From positions 744,001-808,000 of the forward strand of contig CAVVST010000002.1 of NCBI GenBank assembly GCA_963750995.1: 64,000 nt of DNA, given 5' to 3'. This document shows, piece after piece, positions 26,174 through 35,429 of this stretch. This DNA comes from CAVVST01 sp963750995. GTDB taxonomy: Bacteria; Acidobacteriota; Vicinamibacteria; Vicinamibacterales; UBA2999. A program made the translations under genes and the position numbers. Position 1 is the stretch's first letter. Each line of letters begins with the position of its first letter. Below the pieces are notes generated by a model, which worked only from the letters and a program-made list of their open reading frames with translations, did not search any database and was not told the DNA's origin.

Positions 26174-27601
26174 CGAGCGCCCTGGAGCTGCGTCTTCGGC
26201 GTGGCGAGGATGTTCACCAGGGTCGAGATGTCGCCTGCCTCGTCGAGCGAGTCCACGGCGCGCAGTGTGTCGTTCATCGCCTGCTCGGGGAGCACGAGTT
26301 CGGCGCAGTCCGTAAACTTCTCGTGGAGCTCCTCGCGCGTGAACGGCCGGTCGGGTCCGCCACGATACCGTTCGTCCGCGTGCTGCACCAGCGTCCGTCC
26401 GTCGGCCAGATCGACTTCGACCGTGCTGCGGATCTTCTCGAACCCCTTCGCTTCGATCTCCACGTCGAGAATGTTCTCGCAGCGCGCCATCATCTGCTGC
26501 ACCGGGGCGCTGCGGACGAATTCGTCGGTGAACTCGTGGATGCCGGCCTTCCGGCGCAGCGCGATCGCCGACACCATGAATGCCGGGCAGAACTTCGCTT
26601 CGAGCTCGTTCTGCGCGATCTTGTAGCGGAGCGGATTCAGGATGTTCGAGCCGGCCCGCACCCGGATCGCCTTGATCTGTTCGGGTTTGACGTCGTGTGT
26701 CGTCACCAGCGCGCGCATCGCATCCATCATCGGATGCCCGAGCACGCCGCACGGGTACGGCTTGATCGACACGCCCGGGCTCACGATCGTGTACGGATTG
26801 CCGAGTTTGCCGACGATCCGGTCTTCGTCCATCCCTTCGCCGAAGCTGAAGACCTGGAAGAATCCCCACGGGCCGTCGAGGCCGTCCTTGCCGCCGGTGA
26901 ACCCGGCCGCGGCCAGTTCCGCCGCCAGGACGCCGTTCTGCGCGGCGCGCCCGACGTGCAGCGGCTTCGTCATGGTGCCGAAGTTCACGCGAATGCCGGC
27001 GCAGAGGCTCGCGCGCGATCGAGAGCATGTGCGCGATCGCTTTCGCGTCGAGGCCGAGGAGCTTCGCCGCAGCCACCGCGGCGCCAAACGTGCCGATCGT
27101 GCCCGACGAGTGAAAGCCTTTCTTGTAATGATTGGGATGGATCGACTCGGCGATCTTGCATTCCACTTCGAAGCCGGTGAGGAACGCTTCGAGCACGCGT
27201 TCGCCGGACGCCCGCAGCCGCTCGCCCACCGCGAGCGCGGCAGCCAGCGGCGGTATCGTCGGATGCGTCAGCAAGCCGAAGATACGATCCGCGGTCGTCG
27301 AGAGCTGGGTGTCATCCCAGTCCATCGCGTGGCCGCTGGCGGCGTTGAGAAACGCCGCCGCGCCGGCGGACGCGCGAAACACCTCCGCGCCGAAGACGGT
27401 GGACTCTCCGCCGCCGTCGGTGCGCCTGATGTAATCGCGCAGAATGGTGCTGCCGTCGGTCGTCGATCCGGCGAGCATGACGCCCAGCCCGTCGACGATG
27501 CAGCGCCTGGCAAGTTCGGCGGCGTCGGGAGGCACATCCCTCCAGCGCGCGCGGGTGATGAAGTCGACGCAGGCAGCAGTAGAGCGGACGGATTGAGTCA
27601 T
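26170..27601 (-). pseudogene. MmgE/PrpD family dehydratase, split by one frameshift
   Basis: MmgE/PrpD family (2-methylcitrate dehydratase or cis-aconitate decarboxylase-like). The 5' part from ATG 27601 reads PPDAAELARRCIVDGLGVMLAGS, FLNAASGHAMDWDDT, HPNHYKKGFHSSGTIGTFGAAVAAAKLLGLDAKAIAHMLSIA. The 3' part continues SLCAGIRVNFGTMTKPLHVGRAAQNGVLAAELAA and SIKPYPCGVLGHPMMDAM down to 26170. The break lies in a GCGCGC run at 27011-27016; dropping one base gives SIAASLCAGIRVNFG. The restored length is about 476 residues. It is translationally coupled to the MatC-like carrier (ATGA overlap) and divergent from the TRAP binding-protein gene 39 bases away, suggesting shared control of one carboxylate pathway. 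Confidence 0.78.
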
Positions 27602-27640
27602 GTCAGGGTAAAGTATCCCGTTGTCCGCGAGGAGCACAAC

Positions 27641-28658
27641 ATGTCAGAGCCACGAGAGCTGAGCCGACGCGCCTTTCTGACCGCCGCGACCGTCGGATCG
27701 CTCACGGTCTTCAGCCGTGCGCAGGCCCCGGATTTCAAGTTCGCCCAGTACCACAACCAGCTCGAGGACACGCCGCTCCACCGGCGGCTGACGGAGATGT
27801 GGGAGGCGGTGCGCAAGGAATCCGGCGGCCGCGTGGACACGCACGTGTACGCCTACAACAACAAGAATCCCGGCAGCGACCCGGCGGTGCTCAAACTGCT
27901 CGTCGCCGGCGAGGTGCAGTTCTTCACCCTGATGGGGGGCATCCTCGCGAACGTCGTGCCGGCGGCGAACATTCAGCAGGTGCCGTTCGCCTTCCGCACG
28001 GCCGAACAGGCGCACAAGACGGTGGACGGGCCGCTCGGCACCTACCTGCGCGGCGAGATGGCGGCCAAAGGGATCGTCGGCTTCCCGGTGGGCGCGTTCG
28101 ACAACGGCATGCGCCAAATCGCGGGCCGGACGCGTCCCATCAGGACACCGGCTGACCTCGCCGGCATGAGGATGCGCGTCCCCGACGGCCAGATGTTCGA
28201 CGACATGGCGCGTGCGCTCGGCGCCGAACCGGTGACCGTCAACAGCGCCGATATCTACACCGCTCTGCAGAAGGGAACGGTCGATGCACAGGAGAATCCA
28301 CTCGCGTACATGGATTTCTTCAAGCACTACGAGGTCATGAAGTACCTGCAGCATGACGAACCACATGTGGTCGGGCTTCAACATGCTGGGGAACAAGGCC
28401 GCATGGGACCGCCTGCCCGCCGACATCCACGCGAGCATCGAACGGAACCTCACCCGCGCCGTGCGCCTGCAGCGCGAGGAACAGCAGAAAGCGAATGCCG
28501 CCGCCCGCACTTCGCTTGCCGGCCACGGCCTCGCGTTCAACGAGGTCGATCAGGCGCCCTTCCGCGCCAGGATGACTGGCGTTTACGCGAACTGGAAAAA
28601 GATGCTGGGGACCAAAGCCTGGTCATTGCTCGAGGCGCAAACAGGCCGTCTGGGCTGA
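27641..28658 (+). pseudogene. TRAP transporter substrate-binding protein (DctP family), split by one frameshift
   Basis: Periplasmic solute-binding protein with a Tat signal (ELSRRAFLTAATVGSLTVFSRA). DctP-family blocks follow: FAQYHNQLEDTPLHRRLTEMWEAV, VLKLLVAGEVQFFTLMGGIL, PADLAGMRMRVPDGQMFDDM (ligand-binding region) and VDAQENPLAYMDFFKHYEVMKYL. An extra C at about 28349 breaks the frame. Removing it gives KYLSMTNHMWSGFNMLGNKAAWDRLPADI, and the frame then continues to 28658. The full length is about 338 residues. No DctQ or DctM genes adjoin it; the nearest transporter is the MatC-like carrier. GAGGAG precedes ATG 27641. Confidence 0.8.
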
Positions 28659-29106
28659 TTCGAACTCCGCCCGATTTCCGGCGTCGCAGTGACGCGCCGG
28701 GCTCCGAACGGTCGTCGGCCGCGGGTAAGCTGGCAACGGCAGCCCTGCGTCTCTTCCTTGCGTAGGAACCGTTCTCGTTCGACCGGCGAATCAATATAGT
28801 CCGCGCCGGTTGCCGGCAGGCTGGGCTTTGGCCCGTATTTCATCCGATGGACTACGTCAAACCCGGCGGTCGCTCATTCGCCGGGACGCACGCCTGGCGT
28901 ATACGGGACCGATTCCACTCGAAGCGGACGGTCTGCCTCGACTTTCAACGGGCGGTCGGCTGATTCGTAAATAGCGATCGGTCTTCATAGTTTGCCTCTC
29001 TTCAGTACGGAGCATAGCCGCCCGCCGTGATCCGCGGTCCGGCTGAAGCCGGACACTACGTACGAGACGCCGCCAGCCAAAGCCGGCCCCCACGTAGAGT
29101 ACAAAA
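28659..29106. other. Gene-poor stretch with REP-like palindrome
   Basis: I see no convincing gene here. A minus-strand frame of about 43 codons starting MKTDRYLRIS (ATG near 28988, GAAGAGAGG upstream) is the only candidate and resembles nothing I know. The stretch contains a GTCCGGCT-GAAGCCGGAC palindrome at 29037-29054, and a near-copy of its 34-base surroundings occurs in reverse at 42033-42066. Confidence 0.4.
29037..29054. repeat. REP-like palindrome GTCCGGCTGAAGCCGGAC
   Basis: An 18-base palindrome with flanking CGCG and ACTACGTACGAGA. The same palindrome plus flanks is present in reverse orientation at 42033-42066 (one base missing). The core recurs inside glgE at 46841 and 46927. Confidence 0.75.
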
Positions 29107-29175
29107 AGGCACAAGACACAAAGCCCAAGTCACAACAACGGATTGTGACTTGAACCTTGTGCCTTGTGCCTTGTT
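29107..29175. repeat. Word-built hairpin (CACAAGGC words)
   Basis: The left arm is GGCACAAGACACAAAG, CCCAAGTCACAAC. The right arm is TTGTGACTTG, CCTTGTGCCTTGTGCCTTG. It is closely similar to the element at 21449. It lies at the 3' end of the metallo-hydrolase gene that ends at 29182. Confidence 0.8.
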
Positions 29176-29181
29176 CTTCGT

Positions 29182-30635
29182 TTATCGCGTCACATTCGGC
29201 GCGCCGGTGAGCCCAATCGCAATCTTCATGTTTTCAAACGGCACCACACGGCCGTGCACCGGGGCGATCCTGGCGGGATTCAGCTTGAGCCGCTGCACGT
29301 TGTCGTAGAGCTGCAGCCCGTATCGGGCGTCCGGTCCGGCGTTCGGGGATCGTCGCCGGGTGGCGGGTTGTAGCCGTCGCCGTACATGAGGATCCGTTCC
29401 TTCGGTAAGTACGCAATCAGCGTGGCCGTGTTGTGGCCGCTGTCCTTCAAGTGGTGCAGCTCGATCGTGCGCGAGCCGTCGCTCAGCACGCGCTTGTCGC
29501 CGACCGTTTCGATCATCGCGGCCCGGGGCGACGCCGACAGCGCGTCAGGCTCAACCGTGCGCGGCCTGGCCCAGGCCTGGTCGAAGAACGCCTTGTTGAC
29601 CTCGTGGGTGATCACCGTGATCCCTTCCGCCACGTAGGTGCGGAGCCCGCCGGCATGGTCGTAATGCGCGTGGGTATTGACGACATAGCGGATCGGCTTG
29701 GTGGGCACCGCCTTGCGCACAGCCTCGTTGACTGCCATCGATCGCGCCTCGCTGGTGGGGCCTTCCAGCATGACGATGTGATCCGCGAACTCGACGGCCA
29801 GGCTGCGCGTGCCAGCCGCATTCAACGACCAGAGGCCTTCTCCGGCTTTCTCGATCTGGACGCTCGGCGCCGCCGGGGCGGGCGCAGCCTGCACGTTTGC
29901 CGGCACCGGCAGTGTCACCGGCGCGTTGGGCGTCACGCTGGCGATCGTGATCTCGAGGGTCTCAAACCCGTCCTGCTTTTCGACGATGCGCCGGGGAAAT
30001 CTGACGCCGGCGAAATCGCCGTAGTCTGAGTAGGTGAGCTCGACGGGCACGTCGCCGACGACCGAGTTCGCCATCAGGTACTCGACGCGATCGACCAGGT
30101 TCTGATCGTTGAGCGTGACTTTCACGTCGCGCCCCTCGATCGGGAAGGTGAAGACGTTGCCGGTGGCGGTGACGCCGCTCGCCACTGCCGCCTTGATGAC
30201 GCCGTGCGGCGTCAGCCACAGCTGCCGGAGGCGCTCGCTGACGGCAGCCGGGTTGGGCGCCGGCTGCGCGCCTCCTTCCGTCCACGCGTACATCCCGCTG
30301 ACGACCTGGACCGCCCGCTGGTCACCTGCGTACGGCTGTCCGCCGCCGCCGAGCGGCGGATGCTCGCCCTGCGCCCGGACGATGTCGAGCCGCATCGCCG
30401 GTACCTGGTAGTTCGCGGCGACCGCATAGGTCTTGGCGTCGAACCGGGGCCAGCGCGCGCCTGGACTCGGCGCCTGGCCGAACGCAAACGTCGATCCGTT
30501 GCCTGAATACTCGATGGAGTTCAAGGTCGTCGCGCCCATCGCGTCGGCCGCCGCAGCTACGCCGGTCGGCTGGCTGCAGCCGGTCGTCACCAGCATCAGG
30601 ATGATGCCGGTAACCGCGGTTGAAATCGTTCGCAT
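29182..30635 (-). CDS. Secreted MBL-fold metallo-hydrolase (lipoprotein), frameshifted near the C-terminus
   Basis: Paralogue of the gene at 1668. The N-terminus has a lipobox (LMLVTTGC), then the same 240-residue N-terminal domain (LNSIEYSGNGSTFAFGQ, GDQRAVQVVSGMYAW, LWLTPHGVIKAAVASG). The metallo-beta-lactamase domain follows, with zinc motif NTHAHYDHAGG about residue 316 and DSGHNTATLIAYLP. After YNPPPGDDPRTPD one base is missing at about 29322. Restoring the frame gives YGLQLYDNVQRLKLNPARIAPVHGR and ends TGAPNVTR at the TAA at 29182. As sequenced, the frame stops early at 29280 and loses the APVHG histidine. TAGGAG precedes ATG 30635. Confidence 0.8.
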
Positions 30636-30730
30636 GACTGCGCTCCTATCTGGCCGAGGTCTTCGATCAGCCGAGCGGATTGTAGCGCGCCTGTCCGGAG
30701 CGTTTCACTCGCCGGAGCCGATGACGCGGG

Positions 30731-31524
30731 TCAAGGCTCGATCACGTTGCCGGACTGGATCAGCCTCTGAAAAGGGAACTCTTCAGACGGCACGCAGTAG
30801 ATCTGTTCGTCCCACCCGCGCACCTTGTCGCGGTTCAGGATGAAGCGCTTGGTATCGCTGACCCACGGCCGTCGCGTACACGACCGGGTCGGTCAGCGTG
30901 ATCACCAGTTCCAGCATGTCGGCATCGGCGCGTCGGTAGCGTTCCTCCAGGCGCATCTGCTCGGAATGCGGGTAGCCAAACTTGTCCACCCAGCTGCGCT
31001 CGTCGAACCCGATCGAGTCGACCACGAGCAGGTTGCCGTCGAAGCGCCCCACCGAGTAGCCGTTCCACTTCGGCTCGACATCGGCGAGCGCGGGCAGGCT
31101 CCGTCCGTCCATCCAGATTTCGCGCCAGTCGTGGCGATATTCGAAGAACTGCAGGAGGCGGCCCGGTGCCTGCACGATCTCGAATGTATTGTGCGGCTCG
31201 ATGATTTCGGTCGTCAGATGGCGGACGAGGCCGAGCGGCTCGCACCGACCGAGCGGATCGTTGCGCTGGGTGGACCGGCGGGGCCCATAGCCCGGTCGGT
31301 TCGCCTCGTACATCTTCGCGTCCCTCCGGCGTGAACGGGGCCTCCTGCACCCCGGGGTTCTCGCGCGGCGCCCCGCTCGGCACGTTGCCGAAGCTCACGA
31401 TCGGACTGGTGCGGTCCCAGTGCCCCGAGAAATCGCGGGGATCAGACGCCTGCGGCGCGGCACCAGCCGCAACCATGGATCCGTACGCCAGGAGGGCCGC
31501 CGCAAGCCCGAGGAACGGACGCAT
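30731..31524 (-). pseudogene. Secreted protein downstream of DUF6152, two frameshifts
   Basis: A secreted protein related in its core to the paralogues at 16-19 kb. The signal peptide (RPFLGLAAALLAYGSMVAAGAAPQ) starts at ATG 31524, which overlaps the DUF6152 stop (ATGA). Frame one ends after APFTPEG. An extra base at about 31317 precedes KMYEANRPGYGPRR in frame two. That frame contains RCEPLGLVRHL, WREIWMDGRSLPAL, WNGYSVGRFDGNLLVVDSIGFDERSW and LVITLTDPVVYAT. A second extra base at about 30868 precedes WVSDTKRFILNRDKVRGWDEQIYCVPSEEF, ending at 30731. The restored length is about 264 residues. Pairing with a DUF6152 gene is common for this family; its function is unknown. Confidence 0.7.
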
Positions 31525-31922
31525 CACACGCCTTCGTCCAGAAACTTGCCGTTGACGACGAGCCGGCGCGCGAAGCCGACATTGGGCGCGCTCCGATGCG
31601 GCGAGTAGGTGACGGTCAGCGTGTCGCCCGGCTTCACCGACTCGCGCGTCCAGCCGCGCGCCCGCAGGCGCGTCGGAGTCAACTGCATCACCGCGGACCA
31701 TTTCTGGACCGTCCCGGCCTCGTCCTTGACGTCGAACTGGATATACGGATGCGGAAAGCTGAACGAGAACGACGTGACCACTCCGGTGATCGGACCGCGC
31801 GTCTGATCCATGAAGTACTCGACCCCGCCGCCGTGGTGCGCGAGCGCGGGCGACGATGTTCCAGGCAACAGGATAGCGGCCAGCGCCAGACCAAGCATCG
31901 CCGGTGTGAGAGAACCACTCAT
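31524..31922 (-). CDS. DUF6152 family secreted protein
   Basis: 132 residues. It has a signal peptide (MLGLALAAILLPGTSSPALA), then the family hallmarks: AHHGGGVEYF directly after the cleavage site, ITGVVTSFSFSFPHPYIQFDVKDEAG with the conserved N/F-PH pair, and W.AVMQLTPTRLRARGWTRESVKPGDTLTV. The function is unknown; the conserved early His-His suggests metal binding. AGGAGGT precedes ATG 31922. It is coupled to the next gene by an ATGA overlap. Confidence 0.85.
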   Translation of the reverse strand: MSGSLTPAMLGLALAAILLPGTSSPALAHHGGGVEYFMDQTRGPITGVVTSFSFSFPHPYIQFDVKDEAGTVQKWSAVMQLTPTRLRARGWTRESVKPGDTLTVTYSPHRSAPNVGFARRLVVNGKFLDEGV

Positions 31923-31968
31923 CGGGACGAACCTCCTGATGCAGTGCCGTCGTCGATCGGCAACCGAG

Positions 31969-31974
31969 TATACT
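31969..31974 (+). promoter_or_regulatory. Probable -10 element (TATACT) for the TonB receptor gene at 32038
   Basis: GAGTATACTCTC lies 63 bases upstream of ATG 32038, in the divergent space with the DUF6152 gene. The hexamer sequence is identical to that at 1637. Confidence 0.4.
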
Positions 31975-32037
31975 CTCGCCCGTATTTCACTCGACCACGG
32001 TCATCGCGGAACCGCATTTCTCCTCTCGAGGTGGATC

Positions 32038-35000
32038 ATGTTGAGAACACGTGTCGTCGCGACCCTGGCGCTGTGGGCCTGCCTGTGCACGTCCGTGCCG
32101 GCGCTATTCGCCCAGACCACAGCGCAGATCAGTGGACGCGTCACCGATTCGAGCGGCGCGGTCGTTCCAGGCGTGGACGTCACTCTGACCAACATCGACA
32201 CCGGCATCGAGCGGAACGCCGTGTCCAACGAGAGCGGCGCGTATCTGTTCCCCAATCTCAATCCGGGTCCCTACCGCCTGCAGGCGGCGCTGCAGGGCTT
32301 TCGAACCTTCGCGCAGTCCGACATCGTGCTGCAGGTGGGCGCGAACTTCGTGATCGACCCCACGCTCGAAACCGGCGAGCTCGCGGAAACCGTCGAAGTG
32401 CGGGGCGGCGCGTCGCAGCTCCAAGTGGAGCTGCGTGCCATGGCGGTCTCCGAGGTCATGGAAGGTGAACGCATCCTCGAGCTGCCGCTGGCGGCGCGCG
32501 ATGCTACTGCCCTCATCACCCTTTCGGGCGCCGCGGTCGACGTCGGCGCCGGCGCCATCGGCGGGACGATGACGACGGGCACCGCGATCTCGGTGGCGGG
32601 CGGCCAGCGCATGGGCGTCCTTTACACGCTCGACGGCGCGATGCACAACAACCGCTGGTTCGAAGGCAACATGCCGACGCCGTTTCCCGACGCCCTCGCC
32701 GAGTTCCGCGTCAGCACCAGCGCGCAGGAAGCGCAGACCGGCCGATCGTCGGGCGCCACGGTGAGCCAGGTGACGCGCTCGGGGACGAACGTGTTTCACG
32801 GCACGGCGTTCTGGTTCGGCCGGAACGCCGCGTTCAATGCGCGGCAGGCAACGGCGCGCGAGCGCGATCCCCTGAAGCGGAACCAGCCGGGTGGCACCAT
32901 CGGCGGTCCGCTCATGCGCAACCGGCTCTTCTTCTTCGGCGGTTACCAGAGCACCATCGAACGGGGCGCCCCGTCGGCGACGCTGTCGATCGTGCCGACC
33001 GCCGCGATGCTGGCCGGCGATTGGACGGCGTTCAACCGCTGCTATCGCCCCAACTGGCGTGACGCTGACCTTGCCGCGGGAAGGGTCAGTCCGGCCCGCT
33101 ACAGCCCCGCAGCGCTCGCCGTCGCCGCAAAGCTGCCGCAGCCGGAGAACGAATGCGGCGAGCTGCGCTGGGGCGCGCGCAGCGAACGGCACGACAAGCA
33201 GGTGGTCACACGCTTCGACTACCAGCACAACCCCAACATGTCGATGTTCGGGCGCTACCTCGGTACGCAGCACTGGACCCCGCTCACCTACGACGAGTCG
33301 AACCTGCTCACCGCCGGGACCAATTCGCTCGCCGAGAACAACTGGGCGCACCAGTACAGCATCGGGCACGACTGGGTGCTCGGTCCGACCGCCGTCAACT
33401 CCTTGCGCGTCGCCCACAGCCGGATCATTACCGACCGGTATGGCGCCGAGTTCTTCAACCCCAGAGACGTCGGCATCAACGCGTACACGACGGTGCCGAA
33501 CGCTTTCCAGTTCAGCGTCGACGGCCACTTCGGGTTCGGCAGCGGGATGGCCTACACCCAGGCGTGGCAGAACCAGTATCAGATCGCCAACCACGTCGAC
33601 GTGATCAGCGGCGCCCACCAGATCGGCCTGGGAGTGGACTGGGCGCGCGACGACATCCTCTCGTACTCGAACACGTTCGGCGTCGGCAACATGAATATCG
33701 GTCCCGATCGCACCGGCAACGCCATGGGCGATTTCCTCCTCGGCTACATGACGCAGATCCGGCAGTCGATGCCCGGGCTGTTGAGCCCGGTGCAGCACTA
33801 TGTCGGCGTCTACGCCCAGGACACCTGGCGGACCACATCGCGGCTGACGCTGAATTACGGCGTGCGGTGGGAGCCCTTCCTGCCCTTCCGCTGGGTGCCG
33901 TCAGGGCCGACCGGCGGCGTCCGCGTCTACAACTTCAGCGTGGACGACTTCAAGGCCGGCAGGAAAAGCGCGGTGTTTCCGACCGCTCCAGCCGGGCTGA
34001 CGTATCCGAGTCAGAACGAGGATGGTTCGGGGCCCGCCGACTTCGAGGGCGCGTCGGCGATCAAGCGCCGGCTGACGCAGTTCGCGCCGCGCGTCGGCGC
34101 GGCGTTCGACCCGACCGGATCGGGGCGGACCTCAATCCGCGCCGGCTACGGCCTGACGTATGAACTCATGCAACTGAACGTCACGCGCGCGTCGAACGGC
34201 ACCTCGCCGTGGTCCGCCGATCTCCTCCACCGCCTCGGGACGCTTGCGAACCCGTGGGAAGGGCTTGCCGGCGGGAACCCGTTCCCGTTCGACTGGCGGC
34301 AGACACCGCTCTTCCTGCCCTCGTCGGTGGTGCTGCCGTTCGACCCGGATCTGAACACGCCGTATACGCATAACTGGAACGTGTCTCTTCAGCAGGAACT
34401 CGCGGGACGCTGGCGCGCGTCGGCGAGCTACCTTGGGAACCTGGGCCAGCGGATGTGGGGGATGGAAGCGCTGAATCCCGTCCTGAACTTGACGCCGCAG
34501 ACACATGCCTCCCTGTTCACCGGCCCAAACACCTGCGTGCTCGAGGGCCAGACGTTCACACCCTGCAACACCGCCGCGAACCTCAACCTGCGGCGCGAGC
34601 TCCGGCTGTGGGCGAACGCGAACGGCACGGCGCAGCAGCGCCAGGACATGCAGTTCGTGTCGAACATCGACATCTGGCGTTCCGACCGCTCGTCGATCTA
34701 TCACGGGCTGCTGACGTCGATCCGCGGCGAGATCGCCGGCGTGAACCTGAACCTGAACTACACGCTGTCCAAGTGCACGAGCGATCGGATGACGCTCGCC
34801 ATCGCCAATCCGAACCAGAGTCCCCACAACCTGGAGACGATGGATCGCGCGCCGTGCAGCCAGGATCGCCGCCACATCTACAACATGACGGCGATCGCGA
34901 ACACGCCGCAGTTCGAGGGCCGCACCTTGCGCGCGCTCGCGTCCGACTGGCAGGTCGCGGTGATCAACCGCATCTCATCAGGCGCGCCGGTCACGATCGT

Positions 35001-35382
35001 GGCGGGTACCGACCGCGCGTTGACCGGGCTCGCCGGCCAGGTGGCCGACCAGGTCAGCGACGATATCTTCCTCGACACCTCAGGGACGCTGGGCTCGGTG
35101 CGCTACAACCGTGCCGCCTTCGCCCCCCCGGCGCTTGGTACCTACGGGAACGCCGGCTTCTTCTCGGTTCAGGGGATCGGCACGTGGACGCTGGATATGG
35201 CGCTGTCGCGGCAGTTCGCTCTTGGCCAGGATCGGCTCGAGGTACGGCTCGAAGCGTTCAACCTGCCGAACGCCGTCCGCGCGATCGACCCGGCCGCCAA
35301 CGTCGCCAGCGTGAACTTCGGCCGCATCACCGAGGTGCAGCTGCCGCGCATCATGCAGTTCGCATTGAAGTACGTGTTCTAA
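32038..35382 (+). CDS. TonB-dependent receptor with carboxypeptidase-regulatory domain (Oar-like)
   Basis: 1114 residues. It has a signal peptide (VVATLALWACLCTSVPALFAQ), an N-terminal regulatory beta domain (ISGRVTDSSGAVVPGVDVTLTN), a plug (ILELPLAARDATALITLSGA, SVAGGQRMGVLYTLDGAMHNN, TVSQVTRSGTNVFHGTAF) and a long barrel ending QLPRIMQFALKYVF. The barrel contains Cys pairs in an extracellular-loop-like segment (NTCVLEGQTFTPCNTAANLNLRRE). It probably transports a large or scarce nutrient; the ligand is unknown. CGAGGTGGA precedes ATG 32038. The gene is followed by a compact bidirectional terminator. Confidence 0.9.
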   Translation: MLRTRVVATLALWACLCTSVPALFAQTTAQISGRVTDSSGAVVPGVDVTLTNIDTGIERNAVSNESGAYLFPNLNPGPYRLQAALQGFRTFAQSDIVLQVGANFVIDPTLETGELAETVEVRGGASQLQVELRAMAVSEVMEGERILELPLAARDATALITLSGAAVDVGAGAIGGTMTTGTAISVAGGQRMGVLYTLDGAMHNNRWFEGNMPTPFPDALAEFRVSTSAQEAQTGRSSGATVSQVTRSGTNVFHGTAFWFGRNAAFNARQATARERDPLKRNQPGGTIGGPLMRNRLFFFGGYQSTIERGAPSATLSIVPTAAMLAGDWTAFNRCYRPNWRDADLAAGRVSPARYSPAALAVAAKLPQPENECGELRWGARSERHDKQVVTRFDYQHNPNMSMFGRYLGTQHWTPLTYDESNLLTAGTNSLAENNWAHQYSIGHDWVLGPTAVNSLRVAHSRIITDRYGAEFFNPRDVGINAYTTVPNAFQFSVDGHFGFGSGMAYTQAWQNQYQIANHVDVISGAHQIGLGVDWARDDILSYSNTFGVGNMNIGPDRTGNAMGDFLLGYMTQIRQSMPGLLSPVQHYVGVYAQDTWRTTSRLTLNYGVRWEPFLPFRWVPSGPTGGVRVYNFSVDDFKAGRKSAVFPTAPAGLTYPSQNEDGSGPADFEGASAIKRRLTQFAPRVGAAFDPTGSGRTSIRAGYGLTYELMQLNVTRASNGTSPWSADLLHRLGTLANPWEGLAGGNPFPFDWRQTPLFLPSSVVLPFDPDLNTPYTHNWNVSLQQELAGRWRASASYLGNLGQRMWGMEALNPVLNLTPQTHASLFTGPNTCVLEGQTFTPCNTAANLNLRRELRLWANANGTAQQRQDMQFVSNIDIWRSDRSSIYHGLLTSIRGEIAGVNLNLNYTLSKCTSDRMTLAIANPNQSPHNLETMDRAPCSQDRRHIYNMTAIANTPQFEGRTLRALASDWQVAVINRISSGAPVTIVAGTDRALTGLAGQVADQVSDDIFLDTSGTLGSVRYNRAAFAPPALGTYGNAGFFSVQGIGTWTLDMALSRQFALGQDRLEVRLEAFNLPNAVRAIDPAANVASVNFGRITEVQLPRIMQFALKYVF

Positions 35383-35397
35383 CGCTGGACCAAGCCA

Positions 35398-35426
35398 CAA
35401 GGCACAGGGTTGAGCCCTGTGCCTTG
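35398..35426. terminator. Bidirectional terminator hairpin, CAAGGCACAGGG stem
   Basis: A perfect 12-base-pair stem (35398-35409 with 35415-35426) with a TTGAG loop sits between convergent stops at 35382 and 35430. The arm word CAAGGCACA is the one used in the longer hairpins at 21449 and 29107. Confidence 0.85.
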
Positions 35427-35429
35427 TTG

